A stretch of DNA of 64,000 bases, from the NCBI GenBank assembly GCA_900318445.1, contig ONKO01000007.1, positions 1-64,000 of the forward strand, in the 5' to 3' direction. The notes below the pieces were generated by a model. It did no database searches. It worked only from the letters and a program-made list of their open reading frames with translations, and was not told the origin of the DNA. This document shows positions 26,426 to 35,887 of the stretch, piece after piece. The translations under genes were made by a program, and so were the position numbers. The DNA comes from an uncultured Bacteroidales bacterium (GTDB lineage: Bacteria > Bacteroidota > Bacteroidia > Bacteroidales > UBA932). How positions within the stretch are numbered: the first letter of the stretch is position 1; each line of letters opens with the position of its first letter.

Positions 26426-26504
26426 CAAATATACTATTTTTCCCGGAAAAAGCTTCGCGCGCGTGCGCTGCTCTTTTTTATTCGGTCCAAATTGACTATA
26501 TTTG
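26426..26504. promoter_or_regulatory. Divergent -7 boxes; plus-strand mRNA nearly leaderless
   Basis: TATATTTG on the minus strand (26426-26433) serves the acyl-CoA synthetase. TATATTTG on the plus strand (26497-26504) ends seven bases before the ATG at 26512. Confidence 0.65.
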
Positions 26505-26511
26505 TCATGCC

Positions 26512-27708
26512 ATGCTCAATCCCGACATACTCAGTGCCATTCCAGAAGCATTCCAGCCCCTCGCCGGGATGCTGAAGGAGATGAACGTGGAGAATGATGT
26601 CTACGGAGGTAACTCCTTCGAAATCATTACATGTGGCAGGCGCAAGCGGGAACTTCTTCTGGAGGATATCCGGAAGGCAAAATCCTTCATCCACATCGAG
26701 TATTTCCGCTTTGGCAACGACAAAGCCGGCAGGGAAGTGCGCAACCTCCTTATCCAGAAAGCAAGGGAAGGCGTGGAGGTGCGTTTCCTCAACAACAACT
26801 GGAGCGGGGTGGTGGCTATCCCCAACTCGTACTGGGAGCCCCTCATCAGGGCCGGCGCGGAAATCATTCCCTTTACCCACATCAAACATGGCATCGGCAA
26901 ATGGCTCTACCGCATCTTCCACCAGCAGCACCGCAAGGTTGTGGTGATTGACGGGCAGGTGGCCTACACCGGCGGCATGAACCTCAATGACAATTACTTC
27001 TTCAAGTGGCGGGATACGCATCTGCGCATGACCGGCCCCATCGTCCCGGCGCTCAACGAGTCCTTCATGGACAGCTGGCGGGCGTCCGGCGGACGCTTCT
27101 CGTATCCGCCGGAGCACTATCGCCCGGAGCCCGTGGCCCAGGATGCTCCCTTCACCGGCAAGACGGTGCAGCTGGTGAGCGATTCCCCGGAAACGCAGAC
27201 ATCGGCCATGCTCGAAACCTATGAGTGGGTGCTGGACCATGCCCGCGACTATGTGTACATCCAGACGCCGTACTTTGTGCCGCCGCCGTCCTTCATCGGC
27301 TCGCTCACAAGCGCCGCCCGGCGGGGCGTAGACGTCCGCGTCATGCTCCCCATGGAGGTGGACACCCCGTTTTTCGGCACCTGCAACCGTTCCTACTACA
27401 CCGAATGCCTGCGTGCCGGCGTACGCATCCTGGAGCGCGGCGGCGAGTTCATCCACAGCAAGACGCTGGTCTCCGATGACGCCTTTTCCATCATCGGCGC
27501 ATCCAACCTGGACTGGCGTAGCTTCCACGTGAACTATGAGATTAACACGCTCATCTACGACCGCGAAACAGCCCTGTACAACAAGACCGTTTTCGAGGAA
27601 GACCGCGAACTGGTAAAGGAGTGGCAGCTAGGAGAGTGGCTACGCGGCCGCAAATGGTACCACGCAGCCATCTCCTGGTTCGTCCACCGGGTTTACCGTC
27701 TGCTGTAA
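26512..27708 (+). CDS. Phospholipase D family protein, cardiolipin-synthase-like
   Basis: A 398-residue enzyme with two HKD motifs: HRKVVVIDGQVAYTGGMN (His140, Lys142, Asp147) and HSKTLVSDDAFSIIGASNLDWRSF near residue 320, the signature of phosphatidyl transfer enzymes. It lacks the two N-terminal membrane helices of classical Cls, so it resembles ClsB. The likely reaction is joining two phosphatidyl groups to form cardiolipin at the inner membrane. The ATG at 26512 is chosen from the -7 box; the open frame upstream is antisense to the divergent gene. Its stop codon abuts the stop of the convergent lipoprotein gene without a single spacer base. Confidence 0.87.
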   Translation: MLNPDILSAIPEAFQPLAGMLKEMNVENDVYGGNSFEIITCGRRKRELLLEDIRKAKSFIHIEYFRFGNDKAGREVRNLLIQKAREGVEVRFLNNNWSGVVAIPNSYWEPLIRAGAEIIPFTHIKHGIGKWLYRIFHQQHRKVVVIDGQVAYTGGMNLNDNYFFKWRDTHLRMTGPIVPALNESFMDSWRASGGRFSYPPEHYRPEPVAQDAPFTGKTVQLVSDSPETQTSAMLETYEWVLDHARDYVYIQTPYFVPPPSFIGSLTSAARRGVDVRVMLPMEVDTPFFGTCNRSYYTECLRAGVRILERGGEFIHSKTLVSDDAFSIIGASNLDWRSFHVNYEINTLIYDRETALYNKTVFEEDRELVKEWQLGEWLRGRKWYHAAISWFVHRVYRLL

Positions 27709-28788
27709 CTACGGCATCTCGTAGCTGGCCGTACTCTTTAGTCCTACGGTTCCGAAATATTTGTCCACCAGGTCACCCTTCACTTTGACGCGTTTGCCGA
27801 TGAGCTCCGGATGATCCACCAGGTTCAGCGCCTGACGCACCTTCCCGGCAGGCAGTTCCACGGCCAGGCAGGAGGATTTGTCGGTGATGGAAGAGCGGTC
27901 GGCAAGGGCCAGGTGGGTGTTTTTGGTTATCCCTTCGGTCTTGACCGTCTTCCCGGCGCTCGTGAGGTCTCCCCCTACAATATAGCCGGCAACCCACACG
28001 CTCTTCTCGCCGATGTGGGAAGCGGCTTCCCCGACGGAGAGGGTTCCGCCGCCCTGGTCGCCACCCTGGCCGATGGTGAAGTTCTCGCTCACCCAGCTGC
28101 GGGAGGTGTCGGTCTGCACCGTGATGCTGCTCTTTCCGTTTCCGCTGCCCTTCGGGGCACTGATACTCACCGTGAGAATTTCCCGCGCCTCGATGCTGCG
28201 CGTGAAGAGGGTCTCGAAGTCGCCGCTGCTGTCGCGGTAGAGGAGCACCGACACGTCGCCGGGCTTCACGTAGGCGATGCGCGTTTCCCGGTAGAGGTAC
28301 TTGAGCTTGGCATCGGCCTGCTTTACATAGAGGATGCCGTCGGGGTAGGCCTCCAGGAAGTCCTGCCCGGTGCGGAGCCGGATGCCGGCGTTCTGCAGGG
28401 TACACTTGAGTTTCACGGTGACACTTTGCCCGGCGGGGACCCGGACCACCTGCTCGTCGCCGTACTGCGGCTTGGAGAAGGCCGGTGAGAAGAAGGCGTC
28501 TGAGACAATACCTACGGTGTAGTAGCCTTCCGGAACGTCCAGCACCTCAGGCGAGTCTCCGTAAGGCCCTTTGTAGAGGGTGGCGCCGCCGGCATCGCGC
28601 ACGGTAAGGATGAAGTCGTTGGTGTCGGGCACCTCCTCGGTGGCCTTGGTGGCGAGGATGGTGTGGTCCAGGGACCAGCGCAGTTGTCCGGACTGGGCCG
28701 ATGGTGCTTCGCCGGCAAAGTCGTCACAGGCGACGAGAAGAAGCATGAGGGGCATGAGCGTCCCCTTCTTCCAGAGAATGGTTTTCAT
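27709..28788 (-). CDS. Lipoprotein with DUF4493-like and OB-fold (DUF6359-like) domains
   Basis: A 359-residue putative surface lipoprotein (LMLLLVACDD lipobox). The N-terminal half (NDFILTVRDAGGATLYKGPYGDSPEVLDVPEGYYTVGIVS) resembles DUF4493, a fimbria-like beta-sandwich family of Bacteroidota. A Gly-rich hinge (GQGGDQGGG) leads to a C-terminal OB-fold-like region (VGEAASHIGEKSVWVAGYIVGGD ... GKRVKVKGDLVDKYFGTVGLK) like DUF6359. Function unknown; adhesion or carbohydrate contact would be guesses. Its leader contains a perfect inverted repeat at 28807-28826. It runs convergent with the cardiolipin-synthase-like gene. Confidence 0.75.
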   Translation of the reverse strand: MKTILWKKGTLMPLMLLLVACDDFAGEAPSAQSGQLRWSLDHTILATKATEEVPDTNDFILTVRDAGGATLYKGPYGDSPEVLDVPEGYYTVGIVSDAFFSPAFSKPQYGDEQVVRVPAGQSVTVKLKCTLQNAGIRLRTGQDFLEAYPDGILYVKQADAKLKYLYRETRIAYVKPGDVSVLLYRDSSGDFETLFTRSIEAREILTVSISAPKGSGNGKSSITVQTDTSRSWVSENFTIGQGGDQGGGTLSVGEAASHIGEKSVWVAGYIVGGDLTSAGKTVKTEGITKNTHLALADRSSITDKSSCLAVELPAGKVRQALNLVDHPELIGKRVKVKGDLVDKYFGTVGLKSTASYEMP

Positions 28789-28806
28789 AAGCGTTTGTTT
28801 TTAGTT

Positions 28807-28826
28807 CCGGACACCGTTGTCCGGAT
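28807..28826. promoter_or_regulatory. Perfect inverted repeat in the leader of the DUF4493-like gene
   Basis: TCCGGACA-CCGT-TGTCCGGA, arms of eight bases, lies 19 bases before the ATG on the minus strand. It could be an mRNA hairpin near the ribosome site or an operator. A smaller palindrome CTCTTC-G-GAAGAG follows at about 28848-28860. Confidence 0.5.
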
Positions 28827-28887
28827 GGCCTAAGGTAGGAAACCTCTTCGGAAGAGAGCGGCTGATTCATAAAAATCTGCATGTGTT

Positions 28888-28908
28888 TTTTAGCTGGACT
28901 GGCTAAAA
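28888..28908. promoter_or_regulatory. Operator-like inverted repeat between the DUF4493-like gene and ffh
   Basis: TTTTAGC-N7-GCTAAAA, with a further TTTTTAGC half-site about 20 bases to the right (around 28925-28934). It lies 30 bases upstream of the ffh -33 box. The binding protein is unknown. Confidence 0.4.
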
Positions 28909-28937
28909 CAGAAAAAATCGTACATTTTTTTAGCCGA

Positions 28938-28969
28938 TTTGCATTTTTCTCCCTTTGCTCGTAAATTTG
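28938..28969 (+). promoter_or_regulatory. ffh promoter
   Basis: TTTG (28938-28941), 20 bases, TAAATTTG (28962-28969): a full consensus match, 19 bases before the ffh ATG. Confidence 0.85.
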
Positions 28970-28988
28970 TAGGCTTAAAAAATTAGAT

Positions 28989-30314
28989 ATGTTCGAGAAC
29001 CTGAGCGAAAGGCTGGAAAGGTCTTTCAAGATACTGAAAGGTGAAGGAAAAATCACCGAAATCAATGTAGCCGAAACCGTCAAGGACATCCGCAAGGCCC
29101 TCCTGGATGCCGACGTAAGTTATAAGGTGGCCAAGGACTTTACCACCCGCGTAAAGGACAAGGCCATCGGCGCCAACGTGCTCACGGCCGTGAAGCCCCA
29201 GCAGATGATGGTGAAGATCATGCACGACGAGCTCACGGAATTCATGGGCTCCACCGCGCAGGAAATTAACGTCAAGGGCAATCCCGGCGTAGTGCTGGTA
29301 GCCGGTCTTAACGGCTCCGGTAAAACCACCTTCTCCGGCAAGCTGGCGCTGCACCTGAAGTCCAAGCGGGGCATGAAGGTGCTCCTCGCCGCCTGCGATA
29401 CCTTCCGCCCGGCCGCCATCGAGCAGCTCAAGGTGCTCGGAGAAAGCATCGAGGTTCCCGTCTATACGGAGGAAGGGGAGAAGGACCCCATCAAGATTGC
29501 GCGCAGCGCCGTCGCCAAGGCCAAGGCCGAGGGATACAGCGTGGTCATTGTGGATACCGCCGGCCGCCTGGCCGTGGACCAGGAGCTGATGGACGAGATA
29601 TCGGCCCTGCACAAGGCCGTCCAGCCCACGGAAACCCTCTTCGTCGTTGACGCCATGACCGGCCAGGACGCCGTTGAGACCGCCAAGGCCTTCAACGACC
29701 GCCTGGACTTTGACGGCGTGGTCCTCACCAAGATGGATGGTGACACCCGTGGCGGTGCCGCCCTTTCCATCAAGGCCGTAGTGGGAAAACCCATCAAGTT
29801 CGTTTCCTCCGGCGAAAAGCTGGAAGCGCTGGATGTGTTCCACCCCGAGCGTATCGCAGACCGCATCCTGGGCATGGGAGACGTGGTCTCCCTGGTAGAA
29901 AAGGCCCAGGAGCAGTTTGATGAGAAAGAGGCCCGCGAGCTCAAGAAAAAACTGGCCAAGGACCAGTTCACCCTGTGGGATTTCTACAACCAGATCCAGC
30001 AGGTGAAGAAGATGGGCAACATCAAGGACCTCGCCGCCATGATTCCCGGCGTGGGCAAGGCCATCAAGGATGTGGACATCCCCGACGACGCCTTCAAGGG
30101 CACCGAGGCCATCATCCTCTCCATGACCCCCTACGAGCGCGAGCACCCCGAAGTCATCAACGGCAGCCGCCGCAAGAGAATTGCCGATGGCTCCGGCACC
30201 TCCCTCCCGGAAGTGAACCGCCTCCTCAAGCAGTTCGAAGGCACCCGTCGCATGATGAAAGGCGCCGTCACTGGCACCCTCATGCAGCAGATGAAAAATT
30301 TCAGACCCCGTTAA
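28989..30314 (+). CDS. ffh: Signal recognition particle protein Ffh
   Basis: A 441-residue GTPase that binds signal sequences of nascent membrane proteins with 4.5S RNA and delivers them to FtsY. NG domain: P-loop GLNGSGKTT (106-114), DTFRPAA, DTAGRL, TKMDGDTRGGAALS, and FVSSGEKLEALDVFHPERIA. The Met-rich M domain (about 315-441) holds LPEVNRLLKQFEGTRRMMKGAVTG, with the RNA-binding helix SRRKRIADGSGTS. Length is normal. It is followed after eight bases by the 5'-nucleotidase gene, perhaps co-transcribed. Confidence 0.97.
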   Translation: MFENLSERLERSFKILKGEGKITEINVAETVKDIRKALLDADVSYKVAKDFTTRVKDKAIGANVLTAVKPQQMMVKIMHDELTEFMGSTAQEINVKGNPGVVLVAGLNGSGKTTFSGKLALHLKSKRGMKVLLAACDTFRPAAIEQLKVLGESIEVPVYTEEGEKDPIKIARSAVAKAKAEGYSVVIVDTAGRLAVDQELMDEISALHKAVQPTETLFVVDAMTGQDAVETAKAFNDRLDFDGVVLTKMDGDTRGGAALSIKAVVGKPIKFVSSGEKLEALDVFHPERIADRILGMGDVVSLVEKAQEQFDEKEARELKKKLAKDQFTLWDFYNQIQQVKKMGNIKDLAAMIPGVGKAIKDVDIPDDAFKGTEAIILSMTPYEREHPEVINGSRRKRIADGSGTSLPEVNRLLKQFEGTRRMMKGAVTGTLMQQMKNFRPR

Positions 30315-30322
30315 TTCTGACT

Positions 30323-32080
30323 ATGAATACCCGTTTTCTTGCCGTTTCGGCCGTGTCCCTCATCCTTCTCGGAAGCTGCGGACACAGGCTGAAAGATGGT
30401 GACTATACCCTCACCGTCCTGTCTACCAACGATGTACACAGCACCTGGTTTGACTCCACCTACACCGGAGGGGACATCAAGAAGTCCCTCTTCGCCATGA
30501 ACTACTACATCGACAGCGTCCGCACGGCCGACGGCTTTGACAACGTTCTGCTCGTGGACGCCGGAGACTGCCTCCAGGGAGACAACGCCGCCTACTATTA
30601 TAATTATGTAGATACGGTAACCCCGCACCTTTTCCCCCGGCTCATCGAGTACATGCGCTACGACGCCATCGCCATGGGCAACCATGACATCGAGACCGGC
30701 CATCCCGTGTACGACCGCGTACAGGAAGGGCTCATCCATGCCGGTTCTCCCTTCATGGCAGCCAACGCCATCCGGAACGATAACGGCAAGTCCTATTTCC
30801 CGGCCTACCGCATGGTGGTGAAAGCCGGCCTCCGCATTGCCGTCCTGGGCTACAACAACGCCAACATCAAGGCCTGGCTCTCGGAAGAACTCTGGAGTGG
30901 CATGCACTTCGAGTCCATTGCTTCCCGTATCCAGGAAGACGTGGATTATGTGCGGCAGCGGGAAAAGCCCGATGTAGTGGTGGCGGCCATGCACTCTGCC
31001 TGCGGCCAGGGAGACGGAACCATTCTGGAAGCCGAGGCCCTCGATGCCTTCAACCGCGTAAAGGGCGTCGACTGGCTCATCTGCGGCCACGACCACAGGC
31101 CCTATGTGGAAACCCGTGACACCACGGCGCTCCTCAACTCCGGCAGCCACAGCCGCTTTGTGGCCCACGGCAAGATGCATCTGACCGTTTCCGGAGGCAA
31201 GGTAGTAAAGAAATCCTTCGAAACCGACCTCATCCCCGTAGACGCAGCCAAGGCCGATCCCGTCATGCGCGAGCACTTCCGGGGGGACTTCGAGGCCGTG
31301 CGTGCCTTCACCCTGCAGGAAGTGGGAGAACTGAAAACAGACCTCCGAACCCGCGATGCCTACGCCGGCATGAGCGACTACGTGAACCTCATCCATACGC
31401 TGTGCCTGTCGCAGGCCCCCGCAGAGCTGTCCATCGCCGCGCCGCTTACCTACAACGGGACCGTTAAGGCCGGCACCCTGGTGTTCAACGACCTGTTCAC
31501 CATCTATCCCTTCGAGAACCAGCTGTACGTCATTACCATGACCGGCGAGGAAATCGTCCGCTATCTGGAAGCCTCCTACGACCGCTGGATCAATACCATC
31601 TCCTCCCCTTCTGAGCACGTACTCAAGATTGAGCCCCGCGACAATCCCCGCAACCAGCAGAAGGGCTGGTCCTTCATCCACCCTTCCTACAACTTTGACT
31701 CGGCCGCCGGCCTCAACTATACCGTGGATGTAACAAAGCCCCGCGGCGGGCGCGTCGCCGTGCAGTCCATGGCCGATGGCAGTGCCTTCGAGCCGGCCCG
31801 CACCTATAACGTTGCCATCACCTCCTACCGCGCCAGCGGCGGCGGCAACCTCCTGGACGAGATTGGCATTGACACAGACCGCATTGACGAGCGCGTCGTG
31901 GCCCGCTATCCGGAAATCCGAAATATCCTGTACGATTATCTGAAAGAGAAGGGCAGCATAGACCCCGCCGTCGTGGGCGATCCGAAGATCATCGGCTCCT
32001 GGCGTTTTGTGCCTGAGAGAATCGCCGCACCCGCCGTGCGCTCCGACTTAACGCTTCTTTTCGGAAGCAGCAGCAAATAG
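30323..32080 (+). CDS. 5'-nucleotidase / 2',3'-cyclic phosphodiesterase-type lipoprotein
   Basis: A 585-residue secreted metallophosphoesterase fused to a 5'-nucleotidase C-terminal domain. Lipobox: ILLGSCG. The metal site is seen in STNDVHS, DAGDCLQGD, GNHDIE, HSACG and GHDHRPY; the C-terminal nucleotide-binding domain (about residues 365-560) has AAPLTYNGTVKAGTLVFNDLFTIYPFENQLYVITMTGEEI. It should dephosphorylate extracellular nucleotides, feeding the purine salvage genes at 36.7-39.6 kb (inference). ATG 30323 is chosen because the signal peptide begins there; the frame upstream is the ffh shadow. Its last 33 bases overlap the convergent antiporter gene. Confidence 0.92.
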   Translation: MNTRFLAVSAVSLILLGSCGHRLKDGDYTLTVLSTNDVHSTWFDSTYTGGDIKKSLFAMNYYIDSVRTADGFDNVLLVDAGDCLQGDNAAYYYNYVDTVTPHLFPRLIEYMRYDAIAMGNHDIETGHPVYDRVQEGLIHAGSPFMAANAIRNDNGKSYFPAYRMVVKAGLRIAVLGYNNANIKAWLSEELWSGMHFESIASRIQEDVDYVRQREKPDVVVAAMHSACGQGDGTILEAEALDAFNRVKGVDWLICGHDHRPYVETRDTTALLNSGSHSRFVAHGKMHLTVSGGKVVKKSFETDLIPVDAAKADPVMREHFRGDFEAVRAFTLQEVGELKTDLRTRDAYAGMSDYVNLIHTLCLSQAPAELSIAAPLTYNGTVKAGTLVFNDLFTIYPFENQLYVITMTGEEIVRYLEASYDRWINTISSPSEHVLKIEPRDNPRNQQKGWSFIHPSYNFDSAAGLNYTVDVTKPRGGRVAVQSMADGSAFEPARTYNVAITSYRASGGGNLLDEIGIDTDRIDERVVARYPEIRNILYDYLKEKGSIDPAVVGDPKIIGSWRFVPERIAAPAVRSDLTLLFGSSSK

Positions 32081-34318
32081 CGTCTCCAGATCCTGCGTCT
32101 GGCCCACCAGCCACAGGGTATCGCCTTCTTCCAGCGGGTGCTGGGCATCGGGGATGTGCAGGTTGCCATCGGCCTTCTCTATTCCCGCTACCAGGCAGTG
32201 GTAGTGATTGCGGATGCCGCTGTCTTTGATGGCTTTTCCCAGCAGGGGAGAACCGGATTCCAGGGGCATGCGGCGAAGGACCATTTCCTGGGCTGTCAGG
32301 TCTTCGGGCAGGGAAGTGTCAGGCTGCGGGAAAGCCGCGCCGAAGCTCTCCAGCCCGGCGTCGGTGCCGATGACCTGGATGCGGTCGTTGGGGAAGAGTC
32401 GGTCGGTGGCCTTGGGAATGTTGATGCGTTTTTTGCCGCGCAGGATGGATACCACGTGCACGCCGTATTGCTGCCCGAAGTTGAGCTCCCGGAGCTCCTT
32501 GCCGGCCCATTCTACCTCGGGGGGAACGTCGAAATCGGCCAGGTGCAGGTCTTTGTCCATCAGGGAAGACGCGTATTGGGGCTTTTTCTCTCCCAGGTAT
32601 TCGGCCCGCATGTCGCGGGAACGCAGATTGGTCTGGAAGGTCTTTTCCAGGGCTTTGTAGGAACGCTTGGTCCATTTGTTGAAAACGAGCACGAAGCCCA
32701 GGGCCGGAGCCAGCAGGATACTGAGAGCTACGGGCAGGTGGAAAAGCCGGCCCAGGATGACGAAGGGGAATGCGAGGGCGAGGGCATAGCGGATGACCGT
32801 CGAGACCAGGAGTTGGGCATGGTTGGCGCTGTCGGCGGCCCACAGGGCGTCGAAGGATTGGGAGCCCCGGCTTTTCTTGACGGCGATGGCCCGCAGGAAG
32901 GGAGACAGGCCGATGAGCATGACTACGCCCGTGACCACGTTGGCCCAGATTCCGGGAATCCACTTGGCGGCCAGCGGCTGCAGCACTCCGAAGCCCAGGA
33001 TGCAGGTGGCTATGGCCATGATTCCGTTGACGATGACCATCTGGCTCACTTCCCTGAAGTATTGTTTTCTCTCGCTGTCCTTGGCTGCGGTAGAGCCCGT
33101 GGCCCGGGCATAGTCTTCCAGGAAGGTGAGGACCCTCTGGGGCAGGATCTTGGTGGCCAGCCCGTAAGCGGGTTCGGCCAGGCGGATGACATAAGGCGTG
33201 AGGAAGATGGTGACCACCGAAACGGCCACCACTATGGGGTAGAGGAAGTCTCCGGTAACCCCCAGAGATACTCCCAGGGTTGCGATGATGAAGGAGAATT
33301 CACCAATCTGCGACAGGGAGAAGCCGCTTTGGAAGGCCATTTTGAGCGACTGGCCGCTCAGGAGTACGCCGATGATGGCAAACAGCGGCTGTCCCAGCAC
33401 CACCGTTAAGGTAATGATGAGGATGGGAAGCCAGTACTGGGCAATCATCGCCGGGTCTACCATCATTCCCACAGATACGAAGAAGATGGCGCCGAAAAGG
33501 TCCTTGACCGGTTTGACCAGCCTTTCGATATGTTCGGCTTCCAGGGTTTCGGCCAGGATGGAGCCCATGATGAAGGCACCGAAGGCGGCCGAGAAACCGG
33601 TCTTGGCGGCCACGACCACCATCATGAAACACAGGCCCAGGGATGCCACCAGCAGGGTCTCGTCGCTCATCAGCTTGCGGGTCTTTCTGAGGATGATGGG
33701 AATGAGGTAAAGGCCCACCACCAGCCACAGGATGAGGAAGAAGAATAGCTTGAGAAGGCTCATCACCAGTTCTCCGCCTTCAAAATTGGCCGATACGGCC
33801 ACCGTGGACAGAACCACCATGAGCACCACGGCCAGAATGTCTTCCAGGATGAGGACGCTCATCACCAGGCCGGCGAAATTCTTCTTGGAGAGGCCCAGGT
33901 CTTCAAAGGCCTTGTAGATGATGGTGGTGGAACTCATGCAGATCATCCCTCCCAGGAAGAGGGCGTCCATCTTTCCCCAGCCGAAGGCCGTACCTACCAG
34001 GTACCCCAGAATCATCATTCCAAAGATGATGGTGAGGGTGGTGATGATGGCAGGGCCGCCCGCCTTCATGATTTTCTTGAAGCTGAACTCCAGGCCCAGG
34101 GCGAAGAGCAGGAAGATGACGCCGATATCCGACCATACGTGGATGCTGGCGGTGTCAATCACCGACGGGGTCAGGGAAAAATGGGGACTGGCGATGAATC
34201 CGGCGACGATGTAGCCCAGCACAAGAGGCTGTTTGAGCTTCTTGAAGACGAGCGTCATGACACCGGCGCAGATGAGGATCAGCGCCAGGTCTGCAATGAG
34301 TGGGGCTAATTCTCCCAT
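32048..34318 (-). CDS. Kef-type monovalent cation:proton antiporter (CPA2) with RCK/TrkA-C domains
   Basis: A 756-residue inner membrane antiporter. About 12 membrane helices in the first 400 residues (FLLFALGLEFSFKKI, GGMICMSSTTIIYKAF, SVLILEDILAVVLMVVLS, FFVSVGMMVDP, FSLSQIGEFSFIIATLGV) are followed by a second membrane part (to about 560). A cytosolic tail carries two TrkA-C-like segments (NIPKATDRLFPNDRIQVIGTD and AQHPLEEGDTLWLVGQ). K+ or Na+ efflux gated by nucleotide is expected. The ATG abuts the rny stop codon, so it lies in the rny operon. Its 3' end overlaps the 5'-nucleotidase gene on the other strand. Confidence 0.92.
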   Translation of the reverse strand: MGELAPLIADLALILICAGVMTLVFKKLKQPLVLGYIVAGFIASPHFSLTPSVIDTASIHVWSDIGVIFLLFALGLEFSFKKIMKAGGPAIITTLTIIFGMMILGYLVGTAFGWGKMDALFLGGMICMSSTTIIYKAFEDLGLSKKNFAGLVMSVLILEDILAVVLMVVLSTVAVSANFEGGELVMSLLKLFFFLILWLVVGLYLIPIILRKTRKLMSDETLLVASLGLCFMMVVVAAKTGFSAAFGAFIMGSILAETLEAEHIERLVKPVKDLFGAIFFVSVGMMVDPAMIAQYWLPILIITLTVVLGQPLFAIIGVLLSGQSLKMAFQSGFSLSQIGEFSFIIATLGVSLGVTGDFLYPIVVAVSVVTIFLTPYVIRLAEPAYGLATKILPQRVLTFLEDYARATGSTAAKDSERKQYFREVSQMVIVNGIMAIATCILGFGVLQPLAAKWIPGIWANVVTGVVMLIGLSPFLRAIAVKKSRGSQSFDALWAADSANHAQLLVSTVIRYALALAFPFVILGRLFHLPVALSILLAPALGFVLVFNKWTKRSYKALEKTFQTNLRSRDMRAEYLGEKKPQYASSLMDKDLHLADFDVPPEVEWAGKELRELNFGQQYGVHVVSILRGKKRINIPKATDRLFPNDRIQVIGTDAGLESFGAAFPQPDTSLPEDLTAQEMVLRRMPLESGSPLLGKAIKDSGIRNHYHCLVAGIEKADGNLHIPDAQHPLEEGDTLWLVGQTQDLETLFAAASEKKR

Positions 34319-35860
34319 TTACTTGGCGTAGGCTACCGACCGGGTTTCGCGGATGACGGTAATCTTTACCTGTCCGGGATAGGTCATTTCGTCCTGGATC
34401 TTCTTGGCGATGTCTCCGGAGAGGACTTCGGCCTCCTGGTCGCTTACCTGTTCTGCGCCCACGATCACGCGCAGTTCGCGGCCGGCCTGGATGGCGTAGG
34501 CCTTGGTGACGCCCGGGTAGGCACCGGCGAGGTTCTCCATGCCGCGCAGGCGCTTGATGTAGCTCTCGATGACCTCGCGGCGGGCACCGGGACGGGCGCC
34601 GGAAATGGCATCACCCACCAGCACCAGGGGAGCGTAGAGCGAAGTCATTTCGGTTTCCTCATGGTGTGCGCCGATGGCGTTGCAGATCTCGGGCTTTTCC
34701 TTGTACTGCTCGGCCAGCTTCATACCCAGCAGGGCGTGCGGCAGGTCCGGATCTTCCTCGGAGACCTTGCCGATATCGTGCAGCAGGCCGGCGCGTTTGG
34801 CAATCTTGGGGTTGAGGCCCAGTTCACTGGCCAGGATGGCGCAGATGTTGGCTACCTCGCGGGAGTGCTGCAGCAGGTTCTGACCATAGGAGGAACGGTA
34901 TTTCATGCGGCCGATCAGGCGTACGAGTTCCATGGACAGGCCGTGGATGCCGAGGTCTATGCAGGTGCGCTTGCCGGTTTCCAGGATTTCTTCTTCCAGC
35001 TGCTTCTGCACCTTGGTGACGACTTCTTCGATGCGGGCCGGGTGGATACGGCCGTCTACCACCAGCTGATGCAGGGCCAGACGGGCTACCTCACGGCGAA
35101 CCGGGTCGAAGGCGCTGAGAAGGATGGCGTCCGGGGTGTCGTCCACCACAATCTCTACACCGGTAGCGGCCTCCAAGGCGCGGATGTTACGTCCTTCGCG
35201 GCCGATGATGCGGCCCTTGATTTCGTCGTTTTCGATGGGGAAGGTGGTGACTGCATTCTCAATGGCGGTCTCGGTAGCCGTACGCTGGATGGTGTTGATC
35301 ACGATGCGTTTGGCTTCCTTGGCGGCGTTGAGGCGAGCCTCGTCCATGCAGTCGTTGATGTAGGCCTGGGCCTCGGTGCGGGCCTCGGCCTTCATGGATT
35401 CCATGAGCTGGTTTTTGGCCTCCTGGGCGCTGAGCCCGGCGATGGTCTCAATCTGGCGGATAACCTGGCCGCGGAGCTCTTCGTATTCCTTTTCCTTCTC
35501 CTGCATGGCTTCTTCGCGGGCCTTGGCGGCAGCCATCTGGGCTTCCAGGTCCTTGGCTTTGCGGTCTGCCTCTGAGAGTTTTTGGTTGAGGGCGTTTTCC
35601 TTCTGGCGCACGCGGTTTTCGGCGTCGCGGATCTGGGCGTTTTTCTCGTTCACGGTTTTCTCGTGCTCGGCCTTGAGGGAAAGGTATTTTTCCTTGGCCT
35701 GGAGGATGCGCTCATTCTTGATTTTCTCTCCTTCAATCTCTGCTTTCTCCAGAATCTCGTCCCTCTTTCCCTTGAGCATGCTTTTGCGGAGGAGTATGTA
35801 CACGGCCAGTGCGACGACGGCACCGGCGACGAATCCGATAATGATACTTACTATATTCAT
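34319..35860 (-). CDS. rny: Ribonuclease Y
   Basis: A 513-residue membrane-anchored endoribonuclease that starts mRNA decay. Domain order is standard: N-terminal membrane helix ([22 protein letters not shown]), a long charged coiled coil (about 30-200), KH domain with [15 protein letters not shown], and the HD domain with [31 protein letters not shown] and [18 protein letters not shown]. It directly precedes the antiporter gene. Upstream lies a strong hairpin terminator and the 6S RNA candidate, so its own promoter must lie between 35861 and 35887; I see no good TAnnTTTG there. Confidence 0.95.
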   Translation of the reverse strand: MNIVSIIIGFVAGAVVALAVYILLRKSMLKGKRDEILEKAEIEGEKIKNERILQAKEKYLSLKAEHEKTVNEKNAQIRDAENRVRQKENALNQKLSEADRKAKDLEAQMAAAKAREEAMQEKEKEYEELRGQVIRQIETIAGLSAQEAKNQLMESMKAEARTEAQAYINDCMDEARLNAAKEAKRIVINTIQRTATETAIENAVTTFPIENDEIKGRIIGREGRNIRALEAATGVEIVVDDTPDAILLSAFDPVRREVARLALHQLVVDGRIHPARIEEVVTKVQKQLEEEILETGKRTCIDLGIHGLSMELVRLIGRMKYRSSYGQNLLQHSREVANICAILASELGLNPKIAKRAGLLHDIGKVSEEDPDLPHALLGMKLAEQYKEKPEICNAIGAHHEETEMTSLYAPLVLVGDAISGARPGARREVIESYIKRLRGMENLAGAYPGVTKAYAIQAGRELRVIVGAEQVSDQEAEVLSGDIAKKIQDEMTYPGQVKITVIRETRSVAYAK

Positions 35861-35887
35861 TTTATATTTAGGTTTTGTGTGTCAGTC

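Noticed and set aside
26320..26511. Upstream extension of the cardiolipin-synthase-like gene
   Set aside because: It overlaps the divergent gene and its promoter; the -7 box at 26497-26504 places transcription after it.
29975..30322. Long N-terminal extension of the 5'-nucleotidase
   Set aside because: It lies in another frame of ffh; the lipoprotein signal peptide starts exactly at 30323.
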